From an uncultured Lachnospiraceae bacterium (GTDB lineage: Bacteria > Bacillota > Clostridia > Lachnospirales > Lachnospiraceae), in NCBI GenBank assembly GCA_948665105.1, contig CAPNGW010000037.1:1-12602 (forward strand): 12,602 bases of DNA, written 5' to 3'. The notes beneath the pieces are model-generated. The model searched no databases, was not told the origin of the DNA, and saw only the letters and a program-made list of their open reading frames with translations. The first letter of the stretch is position 1; each line of letters begins with the position of its first letter. Positions 1 through 7,112 of this stretch are shown here, in pieces. The position numbers and the translations under genes were made by a program.

Positions 1-974
1 ATTTCATGGAAGAATTCATGGAGGGTTCCGAAACGAATGGCCGGCATAAAGGGCCACTGCTTCATGTCCATAATTTTCTCAATGTCACGTCTGGTGGGAC
101 CGCCGCCGTGGTCGCCCACACCGTACACATACAAAAGGGTATCGCAGTGGTTCTCCTTGCTGTACTGGGGCAGCCGGAGCACCCGGTCATATTCCACAGG
201 TCCCAGATACCAGGCACTGTCCCGGTTCACCAGCACCTCTTCCCCTGAAGGAGCGCGCCAGCGGTAAAGGGAGTACTTTTCAAATCCACGGCAGTGGTAG
301 TAATACTTCACACCGCCCTGGCTTAAGATTTCCGGTATGCATTCACTGTGGCCGAAGGTATCGGGCTCAAAATCCAGTTCCATGGAGTCAGGGGAAATGC
401 CCAGCAGGCTGGACAGATAATTCTTGGTATAGAGAATATGGCGGACCATGCTCTCCGTTCCGCTCATATTCTTATCCGGCTCCACCCAGGTGGAGGCCGT
501 CACTTCCCATCTCCCCTCCTTAACTCTCCTTCGAATCTCGGGAAGCATGGACGGACAGTATTTTTCAATAATCTCATACACAGAAGCCTGTGACTGGGAG
601 AAGGTGAATTCCGGGTACTCCTCCATCAGGTTCAGCATGGTCTGGAAGGTATCGATGGTCAGGTTCACTGTCTCCTGGAAGCCCCACATCCAGTTCATAT
701 CGATGTGGGCGTGGCCCGCAAAAATCATGGTGTAGCGCTTTGCATCCTTTTCCAGGCCTGTCAGCATCTCTTCCGCCTGCTTCGCCACCGCCTCCGTGAT
801 GCTTCCGTCCCTTTTGTACTCTTCATACAGCCAGTTTTCCGTATCATCAAGCTGGCTGGGGACTCCTCGTCCTTCCGCCTCCATCACCTTGTACAAATAT
901 CCCATCTGGGCAAGAATCCTCTGGGCCCAATAATGATTATTTGCTTTTTGTTTCATTTCCAGATACTTTTCCAT
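1..974 (-). CDS. Alpha-mannosidase, GH38 family (N-terminal 324 residues; runs off left edge)
   Basis: Retaining exo-alpha-mannosidase of glycoside hydrolase family 38, expected to release mannose from alpha-mannosides in the cytoplasm, since no signal peptide is seen. The frame opens at an ATG preceded by AAGGAGGT ten bases upstream and stays open to the window edge, so the C-terminal part is missing. Visible signatures: GHAHIDMNW at about residues 87-95, whose H90 and D92 match the family's zinc ligands; EPDTFGHS, with D205 in the place of the catalytic nucleophile; and GDHGGGPTRRD around residue 288. The last visible residues, RFGTLHEFFHE, also fit the GH38 catalytic domain. Only about 85 residues precede the zinc motif, against some 240 in the other mannosidase of this operon, so the two are different subtypes and not recent duplicates. 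It follows the URO-D-like gene after 31 bases. Linkage and substrate specificity cannot be read from the sequence. Confidence 0.93.
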   Translation of the reverse strand, partial: MEKYLEMKQKANNHYWAQRILAQMGYLYKVMEAEGRGVPSQLDDTENWLYEEYKRDGSITEAVAKQAEEMLTGLEKDAKRYTMIFAGHAHIDMNWMWGFQETVNLTIDTFQTMLNLMEEYPEFTFSQSQASVYEIIEKYCPSMLPEIRRRVKEGRWEVTASTWVEPDKNMSGTESMVRHILYTKNYLSSLLGISPDSMELDFEPDTFGHSECIPEILSQGGVKYYYHCRGFEKYSLYRWRAPSGEEVLVNRDSAWYLGPVEYDRVLRLPQYSKENHCDTLLYVYGVGDHGGGPTRRDIEKIMDMKQWPFMPAIRFGTLHEFFHE

Positions 975-1005
975 TCTGTAAAGCACCTCCTTATGCTCTC
1001 AATCA

Positions 1006-2103
1006 TTATTTGTAAATGCAGTGGGCTGCTTCGTCCGCAAAGGCACGAATCAATTCCGGGTCCGCATCAAAGAAGTGGTCCGACGGGGAAAGAATAAATC
1101 CTCCGCCTTCCCCGGCCTCCTCAAAGCACTGTCTGACTCTGTTTCTGGTATCCTCCGGTGTGCATCCGGTAAAGTAATGGAACTGGTCAAAGCCACCAAT
1201 CATACAGACTCTGTGGCCGATTCTTCGTTTGGCCTCCGCCAAATCCACATCGCCTCCCATATCCTCCGGTGTAAAGGTCTCCATGGCATTGACACCCAAA
1301 TCTGCGATATTTTCTAAGATTGGCATCATGCCTCCGCAGGTGTGATATACCACTCGAATCCCCTTCTTCTGTATAGCCGAAACGATGGGCGCATCAAAGG
1401 GAGCTACAAACTCGTCAAAAATCCCCGGTGAAATCACTGTGGTGGACGCGTCTCCCCCGCCCAGCTCCAGAATGTCATACTTACATCCGTCCAGTGTGTC
1501 AATATAATCAAGCTTTCTTTTCTGTAAAATCCCAAGAGCTTCCTTCACCCATTCCGGGTCATCGAAGGTCTCTATAATTAAATCCTGAATCCCATAGATG
1601 CAGGCCAAATCCTGCCAGCATCCCGGCTGTCCGAAGATATCAAAGCAAGGCACCGTACCACGAATCAGGCAGTGGGGATGCGCTGAAGCTGCCTGGTTCA
1701 CGGCTTCCCGCCCGGCCTTGGGGCTGGGCATATACCGTGCCAGGATTTCGATGTCTTTTTTGTCCTTTAAAAGATGCTCTGTCAGCCACTGAGTGTACTG
1801 GTTATACTGAAGCACCATAGTCAGAGGCTTCACCGGAGTGTGAATGGTGTAGCGGATTGTGCGGTATTGGGGATCGCTGATTTCCTCCTGCTCAATACGC
1901 CAGTTTTCCTGCTGTTCCTGAGTATACAGAAGCTCATCCACCCAGAAAATGGGGTCCAGTCCCATCTCCCCAAAGAAGGTCTGTTTATCCTTTCCATCCA
2001 TGTAGGTTTTCAGAAAATAGTCCATCAAATGATGGGTTGTTACCGGCAGTCGGTCCGGACATTTCCGGTCCAGGGCAGCCAAAAGACGTTCTCTTCCTGT
2101 CAT
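1006..2103 (-). CDS. Uroporphyrinogen decarboxylase-fold protein (URO-D/MtaA/CmuA superfamily), not HemE
   Basis: A 365-residue protein of the URO-D superfamily (TIM barrel), which includes HemE and the zinc-dependent corrinoid methyltransferases MtaA, MtbA and CmuA. Family traits seen: the start MTGRERLLAALDRKCPDRLP; IRGTVPCFDIFG around residue 150; LELGGGDAST (212-221); YHTCGGMMPILENIADLG (253-270); and a C-terminal ILSPSDHF segment. HTCG (H254, C256) matches the His-x-Cys zinc motif of MtaA/MtbA. The later cysteine of those enzymes, usually in a PGC context, is replaced here by S341-D342-H343. The arginine-rich N-terminal motif of true HemE is absent, so a role in heme synthesis is unlikely. 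GGAGGAGA lies upstream of the ATG. The gene sits 42 bases after one GH38 gene and 31 before another, which implies a role in catabolism of the imported glycoside. Possible roles are demethylation of a methylated sugar or an unknown cytoplasmic reaction; no corrinoid protein is visible in the window. Superfamily certain, function unknown. Confidence 0.88.
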   Translation of the reverse strand: MTGRERLLAALDRKCPDRLPVTTHHLMDYFLKTYMDGKDKQTFFGEMGLDPIFWVDELLYTQEQQENWRIEQEEISDPQYRTIRYTIHTPVKPLTMVLQYNQYTQWLTEHLLKDKKDIEILARYMPSPKAGREAVNQAASAHPHCLIRGTVPCFDIFGQPGCWQDLACIYGIQDLIIETFDDPEWVKEALGILQKRKLDYIDTLDGCKYDILELGGGDASTTVISPGIFDEFVAPFDAPIVSAIQKKGIRVVYHTCGGMMPILENIADLGVNAMETFTPEDMGGDVDLAEAKRRIGHRVCMIGGFDQFHYFTGCTPEDTRNRVRQCFEEAGEGGGFILSPSDHFFDADPELIRAFADEAAHCIYK

Positions 2104-2145
2104 TTTGTATTCTCCTCCCAGGACAAGCTCACAGAAAGCCTGTCA

Positions 2146-5100
2146 TCATAAATACATCTTAAAAGTCTTAATCTCAAAGGGCTTTATGGAAAATTCCACC
2201 GCCGCTCCTTTTGTTGCCTCTCCCAAGTCGTGCTCCAGGAGATTACAGGGCACCATTCGTTTTACCGGAAACTCCGAGCTTAAGGTAACCTTATGGCTTC
2301 CACCCAGGCATTCATGCAGTCTTACCACCAGGCAGCTTTCATCCTCCGCCTTCTTGATCACATCAAGCTGCACCCCTTCTCCGGTTATTACAGCTGCCCT
2401 TCGGTTCTCCTTGAAGGCTCCTGCCGCAATCCGGGCAGGAAGGTTCAACCGATTGGCTTCCGGGATGGTTCCGCCTTGGGTAACGCTTCCACAGTGGGGA
2501 TACAAGGCGTAGGTGAAGTCATGCTCTCCCATATCGGCCTGGGTATCCGGATGCTTTGCGCTCTTTAACAGGCTTAATTTCATGGCGTTGTCCTTGATGC
2601 TGTAGCCATACTTGCAATCATTTAAGAGGCTGACCCCATAGCCTGTCTCCGACAGGTCCGCCCACTTGTGGCCGCATACCTCAAATCTCGCCCAATCCCA
2701 GCTGTTGTTCCAGTGCGTGGGACGCTCCACGTGGCCGAATTGAATATCGTAGGTAGCTTTGGTGGAGCGGATATCCGTGTAAAAGGCTGCCTTTAAGAGA
2801 CGGTGATTCTCATGCCAGTCCACGTGAGTCTTAAAGTCAATTCTCTTAGAATCCTTGTACACCACCATGTCCTGGGCAATGTCAGAAGCATGATACCGAT
2901 AGTGGAAGTGCACCACTGCCTGTAAGGGGCCATTCTCCACCAGCTGTGGCGGTTCCTTGCAGGTGACAATCTCTTTCTTCTGTCCATAGAATATATCGAT
3001 ATCCCAGGCATCAAAATTAATGGGCTTGTCCTCATATATCTCCAGCACATTTCCAAGCTGTCCGTCCTTCAATACAGAACGCTGCGCCTCCTTGTCATAC
3101 AGACGCGTCAGCTGTCCCTCCTGATTCCAGGCAATGGAGTAGAAGGGGGTTTCCAGCGTATCCGCCCTTTCCTGCGTAAAGGCCGTCTCCGGCTGAAGCT
3201 GTCTTCCCGGCACAAAGGTAACGGTCACTGGAGCAAAGGGACGGGTCTTAACCAGCACCTGATAGCCCTCCTCACACCTCTGAGCCGCCAAGGTCTGGCC
3301 GTCATCTCCCACAAAGCTTCCCTCCGCCGTCTCCGGAATCAGCACCAGCTCCCTTCCGCCAAAGCTGTTGGTGGTATAAACGCTGTAGGTATGGGCGGCA
3401 CCATCCGTCAGCTGGCGAAGCACCTGCTCCTTCACAGAGTCCACCCGCTGGATGGCCACTCCATAATTCACATGGGAATCCTCATATACCTCCCGGATGG
3501 ATGAGCCGGGAATTATATCATGGAACTGGTGCAAAAGCACACATTCCCAGCTGTCATGAAGCTCCTTCTTGGCATAGCCGTCTCCCAGAATCCAGGCCAG
3601 GGAGGACAGCCATTCTACCTGTGCCAGATAGTGCTCCAGATAACGGTTGGTCTTCTTGTTGTAGCCCTGGGAGGTATAAGTGCCGCGATGGTACTCCAGG
3701 TACAGCTCCCCGTCCCAGGTATGTACATACCGGTCTGTATTGTCAAGCTTCTCATGCAGCCGTTTGAAGAAGTCCCCGGCCTTGCCTGTCTTTACGTTGG
3801 GCAGGCCCGGAACGGCATCCATCGCCCGGCGCATTTCCAGCATATCGCGGTTCACACCGCCGCCACCGTCACCGTAGCCATAGGAAATCAAAGTCTCCTT
3901 GCTCAGCTGCTTATCCCGGAATTTTCTCCAGCTTCCTATGACAGAATGAGGAGTTATCATCCCGTTGTAGGTGGAGAAACGCTCCTCTATGGGGTGCCCC
4001 ACCTCCGGTGTGTTGACAAAATAAGTCATTATCTCGGTTCCGTCGATTCCCCTCCACTTAAACAGGTCATCCGGAATGCTGTTATACTGGTTCCAGCTAA
4101 TCTTGGTTGTCATGAAGGTATCAATCTCACACTGCTTCAATATCTGAGGCAGCGCCCAGCTATATCCGAACACGTCCGGCAGCCACAGGTATTGGCATTT
4201 GCTTCCAAATTCCTGCTCTAAGAACCGTGTACCGTGAAGGAACTGACGAACCAGGGCTTCCCCGGAGCTTAAGTTACAGTCCGCCTCCACCCACATGCCG
4301 CCGTCCGCTTCCCATTTTCCCTGGGCAACCCGCTCTTTAATCCTTTCATAGAGCTCGGGGCAATCCTCCTTGATGAATTTATAAAGCTGGGGCTGTGTCT
4401 GGAGGAATATGTACTCATCGTATTTCTCCATTAAGCGGAGCACGGTGGAGAAGGAGCGCTGTGCTTTCTCCCGGGTGTGCTTCAGCCGCCACAGCCAAGC
4501 CACATCAATGTGAGTATGGCCTACAACATTGACGGTCACATCCGTGTGCTTATTAAGCTTGCCAAGCTCCGCCATCAGTACAGCATGGGCTTCCTTAGCA
4601 GTCTCATAGAAGCCGTCCTCATCCCAGTTAATCACCGCCAGGCTGCGGTCCAGGGCCGCCTTTAAGCTCTCATACTGTTCATCATTCTTATCCAGAAGCT
4701 CCAATGTCCCCGTGATGGCCCTGGCAAAATAGTACAGTTCATCCGTCTTTGTGTGCAGGTAAGCCACATCCGCCTGTCTTAGCTGATGATAGAAGGTACG
4801 GTGTTCTCCGCCCCCCTCAAGGCCGGTCCACAGAAGAAACTTTAAGTTAACCTCCGTCCCCTCCTGCTCCGGGAAAAAAACTTCCTTGTGGTTGGTGTCC
4901 ACCCCCTGATAGGGATGTCCGTCCACATACAGAAGGGATTCAAACCCGCTGTTATGCCCGTCTCCGGTCTTGCCAAAATCAAACAGTCCCACCACCTGAC
5001 AGCCTTCCTCAGGCGCCGGAAGCGTAAGAGTCTTCTCCAGCCAGAGATACCGGTCCCGGCCTGTAAAGAACTGATTCAGGCCAAAATCTGGCCCTTCTAT

Positions 5101-5244
5101 TCTCTCTGGAAGCTCATGATACTGCTGATCCCTGGGAAGGGTTCCCTCCATGGATACGAAAGGTGCAATGCACTGCTTTTTGAAATACCTGCGCTCTCCC
5201 AGCTCCTCCACACGCCTTTGAAATTTATCAATCGTTAAAAACAC
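2146..5244 (-). CDS. Alpha-mannosidase, GH38 family (large cytoplasmic type)
   Basis: Full-length cytoplasmic GH38 alpha-mannosidase of 1032 residues, in the size range of the Ams1/MAN2C1-like group. Counting from the GTG start: an N-terminal accessory domain (about 1-235); GHTHIDVAWLW with zinc ligands H245 and D247; LWLPDVFGYSWALPQIL with presumed nucleophile D357; YGYGDGGGG near 455-463; the middle-domain stretch ELYLEYHRGTYTSQ; HQFHDIIPGSS with the third histidine ligand H575; then the C-terminal beta-rich domains. No signal peptide. Start choice: the frame also has a TTG two codons upstream, but AGGAGG lies only 2 bases from it and 8 from the GTG, so GTG is preferred. The RBS overlaps the TAG stop of the upstream permease, suggesting translational coupling. 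It probably removes terminal alpha-linked mannose from imported manno-oligosaccharides; the linkage is not readable from sequence. Confidence 0.97.
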   Translation of the reverse strand: MFLTIDKFQRRVEELGERRYFKKQCIAPFVSMEGTLPRDQQYHELPERIEGPDFGLNQFFTGRDRYLWLEKTLTLPAPEEGCQVVGLFDFGKTGDGHNSGFESLLYVDGHPYQGVDTNHKEVFFPEQEGTEVNLKFLLWTGLEGGGEHRTFYHQLRQADVAYLHTKTDELYYFARAITGTLELLDKNDEQYESLKAALDRSLAVINWDEDGFYETAKEAHAVLMAELGKLNKHTDVTVNVVGHTHIDVAWLWRLKHTREKAQRSFSTVLRLMEKYDEYIFLQTQPQLYKFIKEDCPELYERIKERVAQGKWEADGGMWVEADCNLSSGEALVRQFLHGTRFLEQEFGSKCQYLWLPDVFGYSWALPQILKQCEIDTFMTTKISWNQYNSIPDDLFKWRGIDGTEIMTYFVNTPEVGHPIEERFSTYNGMITPHSVIGSWRKFRDKQLSKETLISYGYGDGGGGVNRDMLEMRRAMDAVPGLPNVKTGKAGDFFKRLHEKLDNTDRYVHTWDGELYLEYHRGTYTSQGYNKKTNRYLEHYLAQVEWLSSLAWILGDGYAKKELHDSWECVLLHQFHDIIPGSSIREVYEDSHVNYGVAIQRVDSVKEQVLRQLTDGAAHTYSVYTTNSFGGRELVLIPETAEGSFVGDDGQTLAAQRCEEGYQVLVKTRPFAPVTVTFVPGRQLQPETAFTQERADTLETPFYSIAWNQEGQLTRLYDKEAQRSVLKDGQLGNVLEIYEDKPINFDAWDIDIFYGQKKEIVTCKEPPQLVENGPLQAVVHFHYRYHASDIAQDMVVYKDSKRIDFKTHVDWHENHRLLKAAFYTDIRSTKATYDIQFGHVERPTHWNNSWDWARFEVCGHKWADLSETGYGVSLLNDCKYGYSIKDNAMKLSLLKSAKHPDTQADMGEHDFTYALYPHCGSVTQGGTIPEANRLNLPARIAAGAFKENRRAAVITGEGVQLDVIKKAEDESCLVVRLHECLGGSHKVTLSSEFPVKRMVPCNLLEHDLGEATKGAAVEFSIKPFEIKTFKMYL

Positions 5245-5252
5245 CGGCAATT

Positions 5253-5258
5253 CCTCCT
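5253..5258 (-). promoter_or_regulatory. Ribosome binding site deciding the GH38 start
   Basis: AGGAGG on the minus strand, overlapping the permease stop codon (TAGGAGG). It is 8 bases from the GTG at 5244 but only 2 from the in-frame TTG at 5250, so the GTG is the better start. Confidence 0.75.
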
Positions 5259-6096
5259 ATCCTTTGATTGCTCCGTCAATCATAGAGCTGATAAATTGCT
5301 TCCGGAATAACAAGAAGATAATCAATACCGGAATAATGTTTACAAATGCCACTGCACAAACTACCCCATAGTTCACGTTATTGGCGTTCACCATGTAATA
5401 CAAGGACAGCGTTACGGTACGCAGGCCACGGCCCGAGGTAAATATCAAGGTGATAATAAACTCGTTCCAGATATTCACAAATCCAATCATGCCCACCGCG
5501 ATAATGCCCGGAATGATTACCGGCAATATAATCTTTGTCAGAATCTGCCATCGGCTGCAGCCGTCAATCATGGCAGCCTCCTCCAGCGTAAAGGGCACCG
5601 CCCGCAGGTAATTCTGAAGCACCATGATGGAGAAGGGCATAATGCCGGGCAGGTACAGCAATACCAGTCCAAAAAAGTTATCTGACAGACCCATTTTGGA
5701 ATATACATTAAACAGGGGTATCAGGTTTACCAATCCCGGAATCAGCATGGGCAGCACCACAAAGGTGGTGCAGAAAGCCTTGCCCCGGAATTTGTACCGG
5801 GAAAAAATGTACGCTGCAAAGGTGGCAAACAGAATACCTATCACCGTAGAGGTCACCGCCAATCCTATGGTTGACACAAGATGCCGTCCCAGACCCTCTC
5901 TCTGGAACGCCTGGATATAGTTATCCAATGTCAGCTCCGAAAAAATCTGCGGGGGATATACGAAAATTTTACTCTGGGGCTTAAAAGAGGTTATCAGTCC
6001 CCAAATAAGGGGAAGCAGCATGAACATGGAAACAATTACCATAATGAGATGCTTTCCCGCTCCCATTATCATTTTTTTTGAGCTTCTCCGTCTCAT
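5257..6096 (-). CDS. Carbohydrate ABC transporter permease, MalG type (CUT1)
   Basis: Inner-membrane permease subunit of 279 residues, the normal size for MalG-type CUT1 sugar transporters. It has a basic start (MRRRSSKK) and about six hydrophobic segments (roughly 15-36, 76-98, 108-130, 142-161, 190-208, 246-264). The cytoplasmic EAA loop EEAAMIDGCSRWQILTKIILP (about 172-192) carries the conserved D178-G179 and contacts the ATPase. Its ATG shares one base with the TAA stop of the preceding permease gene (TAATG), so the two are translationally coupled and presumably made in equal amounts. A purine-rich AAGGTGGA precedes the start within the upstream gene. With the binding protein and the other permease it should import a mannose-containing oligosaccharide. 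No ATPase gene is in the window; CUT1 systems of Firmicutes often use a shared MsmX-type ATPase encoded elsewhere. Confidence 0.96.
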   Translation of the reverse strand: MRRRSSKKMIMGAGKHLIMVIVSMFMLLPLIWGLITSFKPQSKIFVYPPQIFSELTLDNYIQAFQREGLGRHLVSTIGLAVTSTVIGILFATFAAYIFSRYKFRGKAFCTTFVVLPMLIPGLVNLIPLFNVYSKMGLSDNFFGLVLLYLPGIMPFSIMVLQNYLRAVPFTLEEAAMIDGCSRWQILTKIILPVIIPGIIAVGMIGFVNIWNEFIITLIFTSGRGLRTVTLSLYYMVNANNVNYGVVCAVAFVNIIPVLIIFLLFRKQFISSMIDGAIKG

Positions 6097-6977
6097 TACT
6101 CCACCTTCTCTCTACTCTTTTTATTGGCATAAAAATATATACAAACAACTAAAATGTTGAGAACTGCCAGCGACATGGAAATTGCAGAGGCATTGGTCAG
6201 CTTGAAGTTGTCAAAGGCTTCATCGTACAGGTACAGCGCCAGTGTTTTCGTACTTCTCAAAGGGCCTCCGCCTGTCAGCACCAGCGCCAGGCCGGACTGA
6301 CTGATAAAATTAATCATATCCAAAAGTACCGTTACAAGAAGAATCGGGCTGAAGATGGGGAAGGTGATTCTCCAGAAGGACTGCCATCCGTTACATCCGT
6401 CCAGCTTTGATGCTTCCAGCAAATCGTTGGAAACATTCTGAAGCCCTGCCAGAAGAAGAATTGCAGAATAAGCCAGCTGCTTCCATACCGTTACCAAAAT
6501 CAAACATAGCATAGCATATTGGGGCTTCGTAAGCAAGTTGCTTGCACGTATGCCCAAAGGTTCAAAGATGGCGTTCAACAGACCGAAATCCGGATTGAAC
6601 AGCCATTTCCAGCAAAAGCCCGCAACCACGTCCGACACAATCCAGGGAATGAATAAAATAGACATGTAAACGCCGGTTCCTTTGATTTTGCTGTTGAGAA
6701 TCAGTGCAACAATAATACCCAGCACAATTACCACCACGGTGGTAACAATAACATAATAACCTGTGTTTCCCAGGCTTTCCCAGAAATCTCCATTCCTGAA
6801 AAGCCGTTTGAAATTCTTCCATCCGACAAATTGCAGTTCCCCTGTAATCGGCTTTGTCTCATTTGCAGCCAGGTACAACGTATAAGGAAACGGCAGGTAG
6901 GAAAATAGAAGCAGCAAAATTATTACCGGTGCCACAAGAAAATAGGGCAGCATGGTTTTTTTCTTCGTATGGAACAT
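6096..6977 (-). CDS. Carbohydrate ABC transporter permease, MalF type (CUT1)
   Basis: Permease subunit of 293 residues with about six membrane segments (roughly 11-31, 74-94, 105-125, 155-177, 207-230, 265-283). The EAA loop LLEASKLDGCNGWQSFWRITFP (about 186-207) includes D193-G194, and GWKNFKRLF and LTGGGP are typical of the MalF/LacF-like subunit. The frame stays open to an ATG at 7067. The start chosen here is the ATG at 6977, because AGGAGG lies 10 bases before it, the protein then begins MFHTKKKTMLPYFLVAP as in relatives, and the longer version would read through a strong intergenic hairpin and add about 30 residues without hydrophobic or family character. It is the first gene after the binding protein in the transporter operon and overlaps the next permease by one base. 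Confidence 0.96.
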   Translation of the reverse strand: MFHTKKKTMLPYFLVAPVIILLLLFSYLPFPYTLYLAANETKPITGELQFVGWKNFKRLFRNGDFWESLGNTGYYVIVTTVVVIVLGIIVALILNSKIKGTGVYMSILFIPWIVSDVVAGFCWKWLFNPDFGLLNAIFEPLGIRASNLLTKPQYAMLCLILVTVWKQLAYSAILLLAGLQNVSNDLLEASKLDGCNGWQSFWRITFPIFSPILLVTVLLDMINFISQSGLALVLTGGGPLRSTKTLALYLYDEAFDNFKLTNASAISMSLAVLNILVVCIYFYANKKSREKVE

Positions 6978-6987
6978 ATGAAATTTT

Positions 6988-6993
6988 CCTCCT
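6988..6993 (-). promoter_or_regulatory. Ribosome binding site of the MalF-type permease
   Basis: Consensus AGGAGG on the minus strand, 10 bases upstream of the ATG at 6977. It favours this start over the upstream in-frame ATG at 7067. Confidence 0.75.
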
Positions 6994-7044
6994 TTCCGAT
7001 TATGTATGAATTCTGTATACAGATAAGTTCTTCTCCGCGAGGTA

Positions 7045-7092
7045 GGGGACCGCATACGCGGCATCATTCTTTTTCACCGCGATGCAATCCCC
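7045..7092 (-). promoter_or_regulatory. Intercistronic RNA hairpin between binding-protein and permease genes
   Basis: In the minus-strand transcript, the arm 7092-7077 (GGGGATTGCATCGCGG) pairs with 7061-7045 (CCGCGTATGCGGTCCCC). This gives 16 base pairs, including two U-G wobbles, with one bulged base and a 15-base A-rich loop. In the opposite RNA the wobbles would be C/A mismatches, so the structure favours the operon transcript. It begins 20 bases after the stop of the binding-protein gene and ends 67 bases before the permease start. No U-run follows, so a simple intrinsic terminator is unlikely. In other CUT1 operons such as malE-malF, a structure at this place protects the upstream mRNA and keeps the binding protein in excess over the permeases; the same role is inferred here. 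Confidence 0.75.
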
Positions 7093-7112
7093 CGCCGGGC
7101 TTTTCCTAATTC

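Noticed and set aside
1006..2103. Annotation as HemE, heme biosynthesis
   Set aside because: HemE's N-terminal arginine motif is missing, an MtaA-like HTCG is present, and the gene lies in a glycoside operon.
3520..4221. 233-codon plus-strand open frame inside the large mannosidase
   Set aside because: Antisense to a catalytic domain whose motifs are intact; no RBS or recognisable domain.
6978..7067. N-terminal extension of the MalF-type permease to the ATG at 7067
   Set aside because: The extra 30 residues lack family character, no good RBS precedes 7067, the stretch overlaps the intercistronic hairpin, and AGGAGG stands ahead of the ATG at 6977.
7091..7100. CCCGCCGGGC palindrome as a terminator
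   Set aside because: The loop would be two bases and no U-run follows; most of the local pairing belongs to the larger hairpin at 7045-7092.
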